Part shown: in pieces, positions 32,265-39,735 of the stretch
Layout of the letters: each line of letters opens with the position of its first letter
Numbering within the stretch: position 1 is the first letter of the stretch
Source: JANXXV01 sp038230275
GTDB lineage: Bacteria; Acidobacteriota; Terriglobia; Bryobacterales; Bryobacteraceae
Direction: 5' to 3'
Assembly: GCA_038230275.1 (NCBI GenBank)
Contig: JBBRNO010000021.1
Coordinates: forward strand, 1-64,000
Length of the DNA stretch: 64,000 bases
Position numbers and translations under genes: made by a program
The notes under the pieces: model-generated
What the model saw: the letters and a program-made list of their open reading frames with translations, nothing else
Told to the model about the DNA's origin: nothing
Database searches by the model: none

Positions 32265-34930
32265 CGAAAGAGCATGAGCGCCTGGCGCGGCCGCATACAG
32301 ACAAGCTTGTCCGGCCGTGGCGCAAGTGGGGCCCCTACGTCAGCGATCGCGCCTGGGGCACTGTGCGCGAGGATTACAGCGAGCACGGAACCGCCTGGGA
32401 TTACTTAACGCACGATCTGGCGCGCAGCAAGGCGTACCGTTGGGGCGATGACGCGATCGGCGGCATTTGCGACCGCTATGAGTTGATTGTCTTCGGGCTG
32501 GGGCTGTGGAACGGCCACGACCCCATCCTGAAAGAACGGCTCTTCGGACTGAACAGCGGTGAAGGCAATCATGGCGAGGACGTCAAAGAGTATTACTTCT
32601 ATCTGGACAGCACGCCGACACATAGTTACATGAAAATGTTGTACAAGTATCCGCAGCGGGAATACCCGTACGGATGGCTGGTGGAGGAGAATCGGCGGCG
32701 CGCCGGGGGCGGGCCGGAATTCGAACTTCTGGACACCGGGGTCTTTGAGGACAACCGCTACTTCGATGTGGTCATCGAGTATGCGAAGGCATCGGAAGAA
32801 GACATCTGCATCCGAATTGAGGCTTTCAATCACGGTCCCGAGGAAGCGGAGCTGCATTTGATTCCGCAGCTTTGGTTTCGCAATACCTGGGCCTGGAGCA
32901 ATCCGGCGCTGCCGGAACCGTCCATCACGCTTGGTGTTGCGCCAGAGGGCTGTATCAATCTTCGAGCCGACGACAGCAATGCGCTGCCTCCCAGGAATCT
33001 GCGGGCGGAGTATCGTCTGGGAGTGCGCAATCTTTATGCGCCCGGCGATGGGCAGCCACTATTCACGGACAACGAAACCAATGGCCCGCGTGTTTACGGC
33101 AATGGCGCCAGCAGCCGCAAGCCGCATGTGAAAGACGCCTTTCATCGTTACCTGGTGAACGGGGAGCGGGATTGCGTGAACCCGGCGCAAACCGGGACGA
33201 AGGCTTGCGTGAATTACACGCTGCGGGTTGGCGCCGGGGAATCCGCCGTGCTGCGGCTGCGGTTGACGCCAGAGCAACTGGACCAACCTCTGCGCGAGGT
33301 GGACGAAATTGTGGCCGCGCGAAAACTGGACGCGGATGAGTTTTACGCCAGCGTCCATCCGGCCCATGCATCGGCGGAGGAACGCATGATCCAACGGCAG
33401 GCTCTGTCGAGTCTGCTGTGGAGCAAGCAGATCTACATCTTCGATGTGAACCAATGGTTGGAAGGCGACGATCCGCAGTGCCCGCCGCCCGATCGCCGCA
33501 AGCACAGCCGCAATAAGCACTGGCGCCATTTGAACACCATGCGTATTCTTTCCATGCCGGATAAGTGGGAATATCCATGGTTCGCGGCCTGGGATCTGGC
33601 GTTTCAATGCGTGACCCTGGCGCTGGTGGATCCCGGCTTCGCCAAGGACAATCTGTGGTTCCTGTTGTTCGAACAGTTCCAGCACATCAACGGGCAGATC
33701 CCGGCGTATGAGTGGGAATTCTCAGATTTGAATCCGCCCGTGCACGCCTGGGCCTGCTGGCGGGTTTACGATAGCGAACGACAGCGCACGGGGAAAGGCG
33801 AACGCGAATTCCTGGAGAAGTGTTTCCACAAACTGCTGATCAATTTCGCCTGGTGGGTGAACAAAGTGGACAGCCAGGGCAACAACGTCTTTGAGGGCGG
33901 ATTCCTGGGCCTGGACAACATCACCGTAGTGGATCGCAGCGAAAAATTGCCCAATGGAGCCATCCTGGAACAATCCGACGGCACCGGTTGGATGGCCTTT
34001 TTCTGCGTCTACATGATGCGCATTGCGCTGGAGCTTTCCAAGGAGAACAAAGCCTACGAGGGGCTGGCGACCAAGTTCTTCGAACACTTCATTTACATCG
34101 GCGCGGCCATGAAGAACATGGGTGGCCGCGAATTTCAGCTTTGGGACGAGGAAGACGGATTCTTCTACGACGTGCTGCGTTATCCCAATGGCGAATTTCA
34201 TCGCTTCCGCGTACGGTCACTGGTGGGGCTGATTCCACTGTTCGCGGTGGAGGTGCTGAGCACCGCTGAATTGCAGGACCATCCGGAATTCCTGGCCAAT
34301 ATCGGCTGGTTTGTGCGCAACCGTCCCGATCTGGTCCGTCACGCCTGTTCGACGCCGATGAAGGTGGACGGGCCAGGGGTCATTCTTTCCATGGTGGATG
34401 AGCACCAGCTCAAGCGGCTGCTGGAAAGGCTTTGGAATCCGAATGAATTTCTATCGCCTGCCGGTGTTCGCAGCCTATCCGCCTATCATCGGGAACATCC
34501 ATTCATCTTCGGCAACAGCCGTGTGGGGTATGAACCGGCTGAAGAAGACGTCAAGCTGAAGGGCGGCAATTCCAACTGGCGAGGGCCCATCTGGTTTCCC
34601 ACGGCGTATCTGATTGTGGAATCCCTAGTCAAGTTTGGAGAGGCGCATGGTGCGGATTTCGGACTGCCCGCGGCGGATGGCGGCGTCACCACACCCAAGG
34701 TGATGGCGGAAGAGATTGCCAGCCGGTTGATTCAGCTGTTCTGCCAGAATGAGCAGGGCCGCAGACCGGTCTTCGGTGGTGCGGAGAAATTCCAGACTGA
34801 CCCCTATTGGAAGGATCTGTTGCTGTTTTACGAGCATTTCCATGGGGACAACGGGGCAGGAATCGGGGCCAGCCACCAGACGGGATGGACCGCGCTGGTG
34901 GCGAACCTGATTGATGAGTGGCGCGGCTAG
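32261..34930 (+). CDS. GH63 / MGH1-like glycosidase
   Basis: 889 residues, no signal peptide. The GTG start lies in the cytochrome stop (GTGA at 32261), so translation is coupled. The sequence resembles the long bacterial 'glucosidase' group of GH63/mannosylglycerate-hydrolase-like enzymes: 'RAWGTVREDYSEHGTAWDYL' near 31, 'WGDDAIGGICDRY' near 62, 'FAAWDLAFQCVTLALVDP' near 447, 'WDEEDGFFYDVLRYPNG' near 629 and 'GGNSNWRGPIWFPTAYL' near 769, which carry the likely acid and base residues of the (alpha/alpha)6 barrel. It probably acts on an alpha-linked glucoside in the cytosol. Its coupling to a cytochrome gene is unexpected; glycogen or trehalose-type storage sugar use is only a guess. Confidence 0.82.
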   Translation: MTKEHERLARPHTDKLVRPWRKWGPYVSDRAWGTVREDYSEHGTAWDYLTHDLARSKAYRWGDDAIGGICDRYELIVFGLGLWNGHDPILKERLFGLNSGEGNHGEDVKEYYFYLDSTPTHSYMKMLYKYPQREYPYGWLVEENRRRAGGGPEFELLDTGVFEDNRYFDVVIEYAKASEEDICIRIEAFNHGPEEAELHLIPQLWFRNTWAWSNPALPEPSITLGVAPEGCINLRADDSNALPPRNLRAEYRLGVRNLYAPGDGQPLFTDNETNGPRVYGNGASSRKPHVKDAFHRYLVNGERDCVNPAQTGTKACVNYTLRVGAGESAVLRLRLTPEQLDQPLREVDEIVAARKLDADEFYASVHPAHASAEERMIQRQALSSLLWSKQIYIFDVNQWLEGDDPQCPPPDRRKHSRNKHWRHLNTMRILSMPDKWEYPWFAAWDLAFQCVTLALVDPGFAKDNLWFLLFEQFQHINGQIPAYEWEFSDLNPPVHAWACWRVYDSERQRTGKGEREFLEKCFHKLLINFAWWVNKVDSQGNNVFEGGFLGLDNITVVDRSEKLPNGAILEQSDGTGWMAFFCVYMMRIALELSKENKAYEGLATKFFEHFIYIGAAMKNMGGREFQLWDEEDGFFYDVLRYPNGEFHRFRVRSLVGLIPLFAVEVLSTAELQDHPEFLANIGWFVRNRPDLVRHACSTPMKVDGPGVILSMVDEHQLKRLLERLWNPNEFLSPAGVRSLSAYHREHPFIFGNSRVGYEPAEEDVKLKGGNSNWRGPIWFPTAYLIVESLVKFGEAHGADFGLPAADGGVTTPKVMAEEIASRLIQLFCQNEQGRRPVFGGAEKFQTDPYWKDLLLFYEHFHGDNGAGIGASHQTGWTALVANLIDEWRG

Positions 34931-35010
34931 CGTACTGTCCGACAAATAACTGGACACAAGAAACGGCTTGCTCACGCGCGCGGCTCGGTCTCGAACTCGT
35001 TGCTGCAACA

Positions 35011-35077
35011 GTAGTGTCCGAGCTGCGACTGTAACGGAGTGGTTTCCGGCAGTGTCCACCCAATTCGCGGACACTAC
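35011..35077. repeat. 10-base inverted repeat, possible insertion-sequence scar
   Basis: GTAGTGTCCG (35011-35020) and CGGACACTAC (35068-35077) are perfect inverted copies 47 bases apart. A partial copy of the motif (GTCCGACAAATAACTGGACAC) lies at about 34938-34958. Arms of this kind are found at ends of small transposable elements, but there is no transposase or target duplication here. Confidence 0.45.
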
Positions 35078-35137
35078 ACTAGCGTGTGTTGTAACACCGC
35101 AAGGAAAGGCTTGATGGAGCTGCTATCCCCGCGATGC

Positions 35138-35305
35138 TTATTGCTTGCTGAAATTCGCCTGAGCTGAGGAGTTGCTGTTGATGGTTAGCGTGCAGGTGTT
35201 GTTGGCGCCAGTACAGGCGCCGCCCCAACTGACAAACGTCTTGCCGGCGGGTTATGTTGCCGTAAGGGTTATCGCGGCTGCGTTTCGTCCTTCACCTTGC
35301 CCGTT
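35138..35305 (-). pseudogene. Nonsense-mutated tail of an InlB/Ig-like repeat protein
   Basis: In one minus-strand frame the sequence reads 'AAITLTAT', a TAA stop, then 'PAGKTFVSWGGACTGANN', 'TCTLTINSNSSAQANFSKQ' and a final stop at 35138. The pattern 'F-x-x-W-x-G-A-C-(S/T)-G ... C-(T)-(L/V)-x-(I/M)-(N) ... A-x-F' is that of the bacterial InlB-B-type/Ig repeats common at the C-terminus of secreted acidobacterial proteins. An in-frame stop and lack of the remaining gene make this a fragment. Confidence 0.55.
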
Positions 35306-35348
35306 GGCCGCGGCAACCCAGGCGCTGCGGAACAGAAATCTCCGTCTT

Positions 35349-36680
35349 TTATTTCCGGCTGGAAATCAGCTGATGAATACTCAACGTGCCATTGACAGGT
35401 TTCTCTTTGCTCCAGTCGTGGTAGTCGTGGCATTCAAAGCATCGTGCCTCGGCCGTATTCGTCTTGCCGGCGCGATGGCATTCCTGACAGGTTTCAATTC
35501 CCGGCAACAGAATGTCCGAGGCATCTTTACTGCCGCTGGCCTTGGCGTGGCAGGAATCGCAATTCACCAGGCGGTGGGCCTGATGGTCGAAGCGGGCATT
35601 CTTCATCCAACGTGCATTGATGGCGGCCTTGGGCACTTGCGGCACCTTCGCCGCGGCCACGTAGAGCAGGCGATGGCACTCCTTACACGTCTTGCCCCAT
35701 AGCAGTTGCTCGGCCTCACCCATCATTTGCGCAACCCACTCCGCGGCATTGTGAGGCGGAGGCAGCGGCGGCCTGCGTGGGATTCGCTGATCCAGGGTGA
35801 CCACATGAATTTCATCGGGATGCAACGCAATGTACGCGGTGAATTTCTTGAACACCGCTTCACGCACCATCTCGGGCTTCTTGTGCGGAACGGCGTCTTT
35901 GAACCGCTGGTCGAATCCCAGCGGATGGCACGCCGAGCAATGCTCCATGAAGTTAACCGGGGCCATATAAGCGCGCGTGGAAACGTGCGGGCTGAAGGAC
36001 GCTTGCACCGGCTGCGGCCCGGACGGATCGGGTTCGCCGTAAGGCATCGCGCGCTTGACACCCTCCGGCTGGTGGCAATCGGCGCACTGCATCTGCACAT
36101 TGGATCCCCGCGGTCCACGCAAATCCTTCTTCAGATGGACCTGGTGGTTGAACTTGATACTGGTGGAATCGTGCTGGCCCGGCCGCACCGCGGCGAATTC
36201 CGGGTGGCCGCTGTTAAAGCTCTTGATGCTGGCCGCCACTCGCAGGGTGCCGCTCTTGGTTTTCAGATCGCCGTGGCATTCCGTGCAGCCGCCATCGTTT
36301 ACGCGCGCCAGTGAGGTTTCGCCGCTATGCTCCACGTGGCAACTGGAGCACGCGGGGGTGTAGAACTGCTGTGCCTGATGGATGGGGCCATCGTGGCACG
36401 ATTGGCACGACTGGTCTGTCACCTTTGCTGAAAACGCAGTCTTGCTGGAATGGCAGGCGGTACAGTTCTGGCCGAACACCGCATGTGAGGATTTGATGGG
36501 TCCGCTGGAATATACCGCCGGATTGCTCGCCATGGCATGCCATGCCAGCCACGACAAACCCGCCGCGGTGAAGATAATGGTCAGCAGGCGGCGCCATTGC
36601 GCAATGGGAAAGACGCGCTTGAAGTAATCGCGGTCGATGCGCTGTGCAAGGTTCTTGGTGGTGCGGGTCCGCCTGGCCAT
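35349..36680 (-). CDS. Membrane-anchored decahaem cytochrome c
   Basis: 443 residues. One N-terminal membrane helix (about 31-49) anchors a periplasmic part with ten CXXCH sites at 73, 92, 111, 132, 199, 248, 332, 374, 398 and 414. Extra histidines such as His66, His178 and His182 are available as second axial ligands. It resembles cytochrome c3/c7-type multihaem proteins and not the NrfA nitrite reductase (no CXXCK) or hydroxylamine oxidoreductase. It probably takes electrons from, or gives them to, the adjacent cytochrome b-like protein. It is the last gene of a four-gene operon and lies one base after that gene's stop. Confidence 0.9.
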   Translation of the reverse strand: MARRTRTTKNLAQRIDRDYFKRVFPIAQWRRLLTIIFTAAGLSWLAWHAMASNPAVYSSGPIKSSHAVFGQNCTACHSSKTAFSAKVTDQSCQSCHDGPIHQAQQFYTPACSSCHVEHSGETSLARVNDGGCTECHGDLKTKSGTLRVAASIKSFNSGHPEFAAVRPGQHDSTSIKFNHQVHLKKDLRGPRGSNVQMQCADCHQPEGVKRAMPYGEPDPSGPQPVQASFSPHVSTRAYMAPVNFMEHCSACHPLGFDQRFKDAVPHKKPEMVREAVFKKFTAYIALHPDEIHVVTLDQRIPRRPPLPPPHNAAEWVAQMMGEAEQLLWGKTCKECHRLLYVAAAKVPQVPKAAINARWMKNARFDHQAHRLVNCDSCHAKASGSKDASDILLPGIETCQECHRAGKTNTAEARCFECHDYHDWSKEKPVNGTLSIHQLISSRK

Positions 36681-36681
36681 C

Positions 36682-37575
36682 TTAGTAGCGCAACGCCATC
36701 ACGGCGTGCACCCCTCCCAATACCAGCAGCAAAATCGATAACGGAACGTGAACCAGAAGCCACCCGTGCAACCACCGATACAGGCGAATCTGCCGGTTCA
36801 GTTGCCGCTCTTCTTCGCAAATGCTTTCCAGGTCGGTGAGCACGGAATGCACGGAGGAGGGCAGCATCCGGCGCAGGGAAGCGAAGATCTCAGCCGAGCG
36901 CTGCGGTTCCTGCAATTCCGCGCCGGGGGCCTCCGGGTTGGCGAAGAAGGGACGCATGGTGCTGATGTATAACTCGCGGAAATGTTCTTTCTCTTCCTGC
37001 TCAATCTCAATCAGAGACACGACGGCGACCATCGGATCCACAGCGGCCGTTGCGGCGGCACTTCCGCGATCCATGGTGCCGAAAACGGAGGTGACCAGGT
37101 TCTCCGCTTCGTCGCGAAGCTGCTGGCGAACGTGGGGGATCTCCTCGTAGATGGTTTCCAGCGGGACGCGCCGGGTCATCATTCCGGGAAGGTAGTGCTG
37201 CAATACCGCGCCCACAATACCGCTCAACACTACAATGAACAACAAGGCCATTAGCACGGCGGTCAGCGGTCCACGCCACGCAAAGCCTCCGTGGAACAAG
37301 ATCATGGGAAAGCTTAGCAGCCCCAGCCAGAGGTGGCCGCGCATCCACGTTTTGGCCCGGCCGATTCTCCACACCGGAACTTTTTTGCGCGCCCCCAGCA
37401 AACCCGCAAACAACATGAAACCGTACCCGGCGATGCCGTAGATCAGACCAAGAAAGCTTCCTCCCTTGGGTCCGCTGGGCGCAGTCATCGCGTAAGGCAG
37501 ATACATTGCCAGACTGATGCCGAAAATCGCGAGACTGGCGATCAACCAGGGGCGGTGAGTTTCGTCGATTCGCAT
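36682..37575 (-). CDS. Dihaem cytochrome b-like inner-membrane protein
   Basis: 297 residues. Five or so membrane segments: about 10-30, 43-60, 80-99, 104-126 and 271-293. Two histidine pairs have the 14-residue offset seen within single helices of bc-type cytochrome b: His81 and His95 on one helix, His276 and His290 on the last helix. This supports two haem b groups, one near each face of the membrane. Between helices 4 and 5 is a soluble, Glu/Gln-rich insert (about 135-255) with 'IEIEQEEKEHF'. It would pass electrons across the membrane between the iron-sulfur protein and the decahaem cytochrome, perhaps through quinone. No close family was recognised by eye. Confidence 0.7.
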   Translation of the reverse strand: MRIDETHRPWLIASLAIFGISLAMYLPYAMTAPSGPKGGSFLGLIYGIAGYGFMLFAGLLGARKKVPVWRIGRAKTWMRGHLWLGLLSFPMILFHGGFAWRGPLTAVLMALLFIVVLSGIVGAVLQHYLPGMMTRRVPLETIYEEIPHVRQQLRDEAENLVTSVFGTMDRGSAAATAAVDPMVAVVSLIEIEQEEKEHFRELYISTMRPFFANPEAPGAELQEPQRSAEIFASLRRMLPSSVHSVLTDLESICEEERQLNRQIRLYRWLHGWLLVHVPLSILLLVLGGVHAVMALRY

Positions 37576-37584
37576 CGCTGGCTC

Positions 37585-39735
37585 CTACAGCCTCCCCGGG
37601 ACGGCCTGCTTCAAGTTGAAAAATTTCAGCGGATCCACGCGGTGCGCGGCGTCATGCGGGCAGGCATAGACGCAACTGGGCTCTTCGTGATCCATGCACA
37701 GATCGCAAGAGGTTGCCTTTTGCTTCACCACCGCCACCTGGCGCGACGGCATCAACGGATCCGGTTCGTTCACCGTGAACGGATGCATGTTGATGTTGCC
37801 GTACGGGCAATTTTTCGCGCACAGACCGCAGCCGATGCACCAGTCTTCAATGTAGATTTCCAGCGAATTGCGCCGCCGGATGGAACCTACCGGGCAACCC
37901 ACCATGCACAGTGGATCGCGGCACTGGCGGCAGGAGGTGGGCACCAGATAGTGATCGAAGCGCAGACCTTCGCGAATCAGCCGGGTGACTCCGTCGTGCG
38001 AATCGGCGCAGGCTTTCACGCAATTATCGCAGCGGGTACATTTGTCCAGATCCAGAATCAGCAGGCTCTGGGCTTCCATCAGACCTTGTTCCAGGAAGCG
38101 GTCGAGTGGAACGCTGGTAGCTTTGTTCAACCGCATGCGGTTCTGTTCTTCCCGTTCGGCGGCCACGTGCAGCAGGTTCTCATGGATGTCAGGGAACCGG
38201 TCCATCATGTGACGGAAGTCCTCTGCCTGAATGCGAACCAGTTCCACATGGTCCAGTGCCGTGCAAGATGCGGTTCGACGTCCGCCGGGACTGAGCAGTC
38301 CCATCTCGCCGAAGTATTCGCCACGGCCCAGGTAGGCCAGAACCAACTCTCCGCCGGGATGCTCTTCGGCCACTTTCACAAAGCCAATGCGCACCAGGTA
38401 GAAGCTATCGGCAATCTCACCCTGGCGGCAAATGGAATCGCCTTTTGAGAACCGCACCAGCTCCACCTTGTTTCGCAGCTCGTCAATAAAGTCTTCGCTC
38501 AAGGAAGAGAAGATGGGAACGGTCCGCAAGTGGTCGTCCAACGCGCGTTTGCGATAGTTGGCGTCCAGCTTGGCGCGCATATTCTTGTTGCGCTGGATGA
38601 TGTCGAGCACATTGCGCAACATTTCATACATTACGCAGTCGGTGGAGGCGCGCACGGTTGCCGAGCGCGGGTACAAACTCATGCACGTCATTTCACCGAA
38701 CAAGTCACCTGGGCCCAATTCGGCGGTTGGATGCGCCATATCCAGATCCACCGGAGCATCGATGCGGATCATCCGCTTCTGATCTACGCCGTCGTCCGTG
38801 TGTTTTGGACTACCCGTCAGGATGCTGGTCAACCGGCTGAAAAATCCCTTGGCGCCACCCTCTGTTTTCACGTGGGCCATGGGCGTGGAGAGGAATACCT
38901 CCGCCTTCCCTTCGGCAATGTAGAATGCCGTGGATCCGTATTCGCCCTCACGGCAGATGATGTCGCCCTTCTTGAAGTGCCGCGTCACCACCGCGTTCTG
39001 GTTCAGCTCCAGAAACGTTCCTGAAATTTCTTCGAAGTATGGCAGCTTGAGCAGGTCGTCCACCTGCACCGGTTCGCCGCCCGGAATCACCGTTTGGATA
39101 ATGCTTTTGTTCGTCAGCGCGCCGGTGGGGCAGGAAATCATACATTCCCCGCAGGAAACGCAGGATGAATTTCCCATCGGCAGATTGTTATCGAACGCAA
39201 TGCCGGCCTGATATCCTTTACCTCGGCGAGCCAGCACGTCGTTGTGCTTTAGATCGTCGCAACCCCGGATACAACGGTCGCAAAGGATGCAGGCCTCGTG
39301 GTCCACCGCGATCACGAATGACGAATTGTCCTGGCCGCGCGGCGAAAGCCGTTTCGCATACCGCGACTTCTTGATCCCTTCCTCGCGCGCCAGCGTTTCC
39401 AGTTCGCAATCGCCGGATTGTTGTTGACGGGCGCAGGGGCTGGGATGGTCGGCCATCAACAGCTCCACCAGCGTCCTGCGCGCACCCAGCACCTTTGGCG
39501 AATTAGTGCTGACTTTCATGCCGTTTTCGGCGGGTCGAACACAGGCGGCGGATAACACGCGGCCACCGGCGTCCACCAGGCACACGCGGCACACGCCAAC
39601 GGGCACTTCGTTCTGCTGATGGCACAGTGTGGGAATGGGAATGCCGATGATCCGGGCAGCGTCGAAGATGGTGGTTCCCGCCGGAACCGACACGGGTGTA
39701 CCGTCGATCACCAGGTCAAGCAGGGTCTCGGTCAT
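37585..39735 (-). CDS. Iron-sulfur redox protein with two internal cyclic-nucleotide-binding domains
   Basis: 716 residues from ATG 39735, which overlaps the upstream stop in ATGA. Order: NuoG/HydA-like [2Fe-2S] domain (Cys38, 49, 52, 65); His-Cys cluster motif (His97, Cys101, Cys110, with Gln104 where the usual second Cys stands); two [4Fe-4S] ferredoxin motifs (Cys149/152/155/159 and 192/195/198/202); first cNMP-binding domain (about 235-385, phosphate cassette 'GDLFGEM' with 'RSATV'); second cNMP-binding domain (about 405-535, 'GEYFGEMGLL' with 'RRTAS'); then a DmsB/HybA-like ferredoxin tail with four Cys groups starting at 566, 602, 633 and 677. It probably carries electrons between the NuoEF-like subunit and the cytochrome b. 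The nucleotide domains suggest allosteric control. Confidence 0.85.
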   Translation of the reverse strand: MTETLLDLVIDGTPVSVPAGTTIFDAARIIGIPIPTLCHQQNEVPVGVCRVCLVDAGGRVLSAACVRPAENGMKVSTNSPKVLGARRTLVELLMADHPSPCARQQQSGDCELETLAREEGIKKSRYAKRLSPRGQDNSSFVIAVDHEACILCDRCIRGCDDLKHNDVLARRGKGYQAGIAFDNNLPMGNSSCVSCGECMISCPTGALTNKSIIQTVIPGGEPVQVDDLLKLPYFEEISGTFLELNQNAVVTRHFKKGDIICREGEYGSTAFYIAEGKAEVFLSTPMAHVKTEGGAKGFFSRLTSILTGSPKHTDDGVDQKRMIRIDAPVDLDMAHPTAELGPGDLFGEMTCMSLYPRSATVRASTDCVMYEMLRNVLDIIQRNKNMRAKLDANYRKRALDDHLRTVPIFSSLSEDFIDELRNKVELVRFSKGDSICRQGEIADSFYLVRIGFVKVAEEHPGGELVLAYLGRGEYFGEMGLLSPGGRRTASCTALDHVELVRIQAEDFRHMMDRFPDIHENLLHVAAEREEQNRMRLNKATSVPLDRFLEQGLMEAQSLLILDLDKCTRCDNCVKACADSHDGVTRLIREGLRFDHYLVPTSCRQCRDPLCMVGCPVGSIRRRNSLEIYIEDWCIGCGLCAKNCPYGNINMHPFTVNEPDPLMPSRQVAVVKQKATSCDLCMDHEEPSCVYACPHDAAHRVDPLKFFNLKQAVPGRL

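Larger units (their letters stand above)
34931..35348. other. 418-base convergent gap with gene debris and inverted repeat
   Basis: This gap lies between the ends of the glycosidase and decahaem cytochrome genes. It has no intact gene. It holds an inverted repeat (35011-35077) and, on the minus strand, a decayed piece of a secreted repeat protein (35138-35305), both listed separately. No T-tract terminator was seen, although GTGTTGTAACAC near 35086 can form a small stem. Confidence 0.6.

Noticed and set aside
34931..35137. Intact insertion sequence
   Set aside because: Inverted arms exist but there is no transposase frame and no flanking target duplication.
35349..36680. Nitrite reductase or hydroxylamine oxidoreductase
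   Set aside because: All ten haem motifs are CXXCH; there is no CXXCK catalytic site and no family-specific motif.
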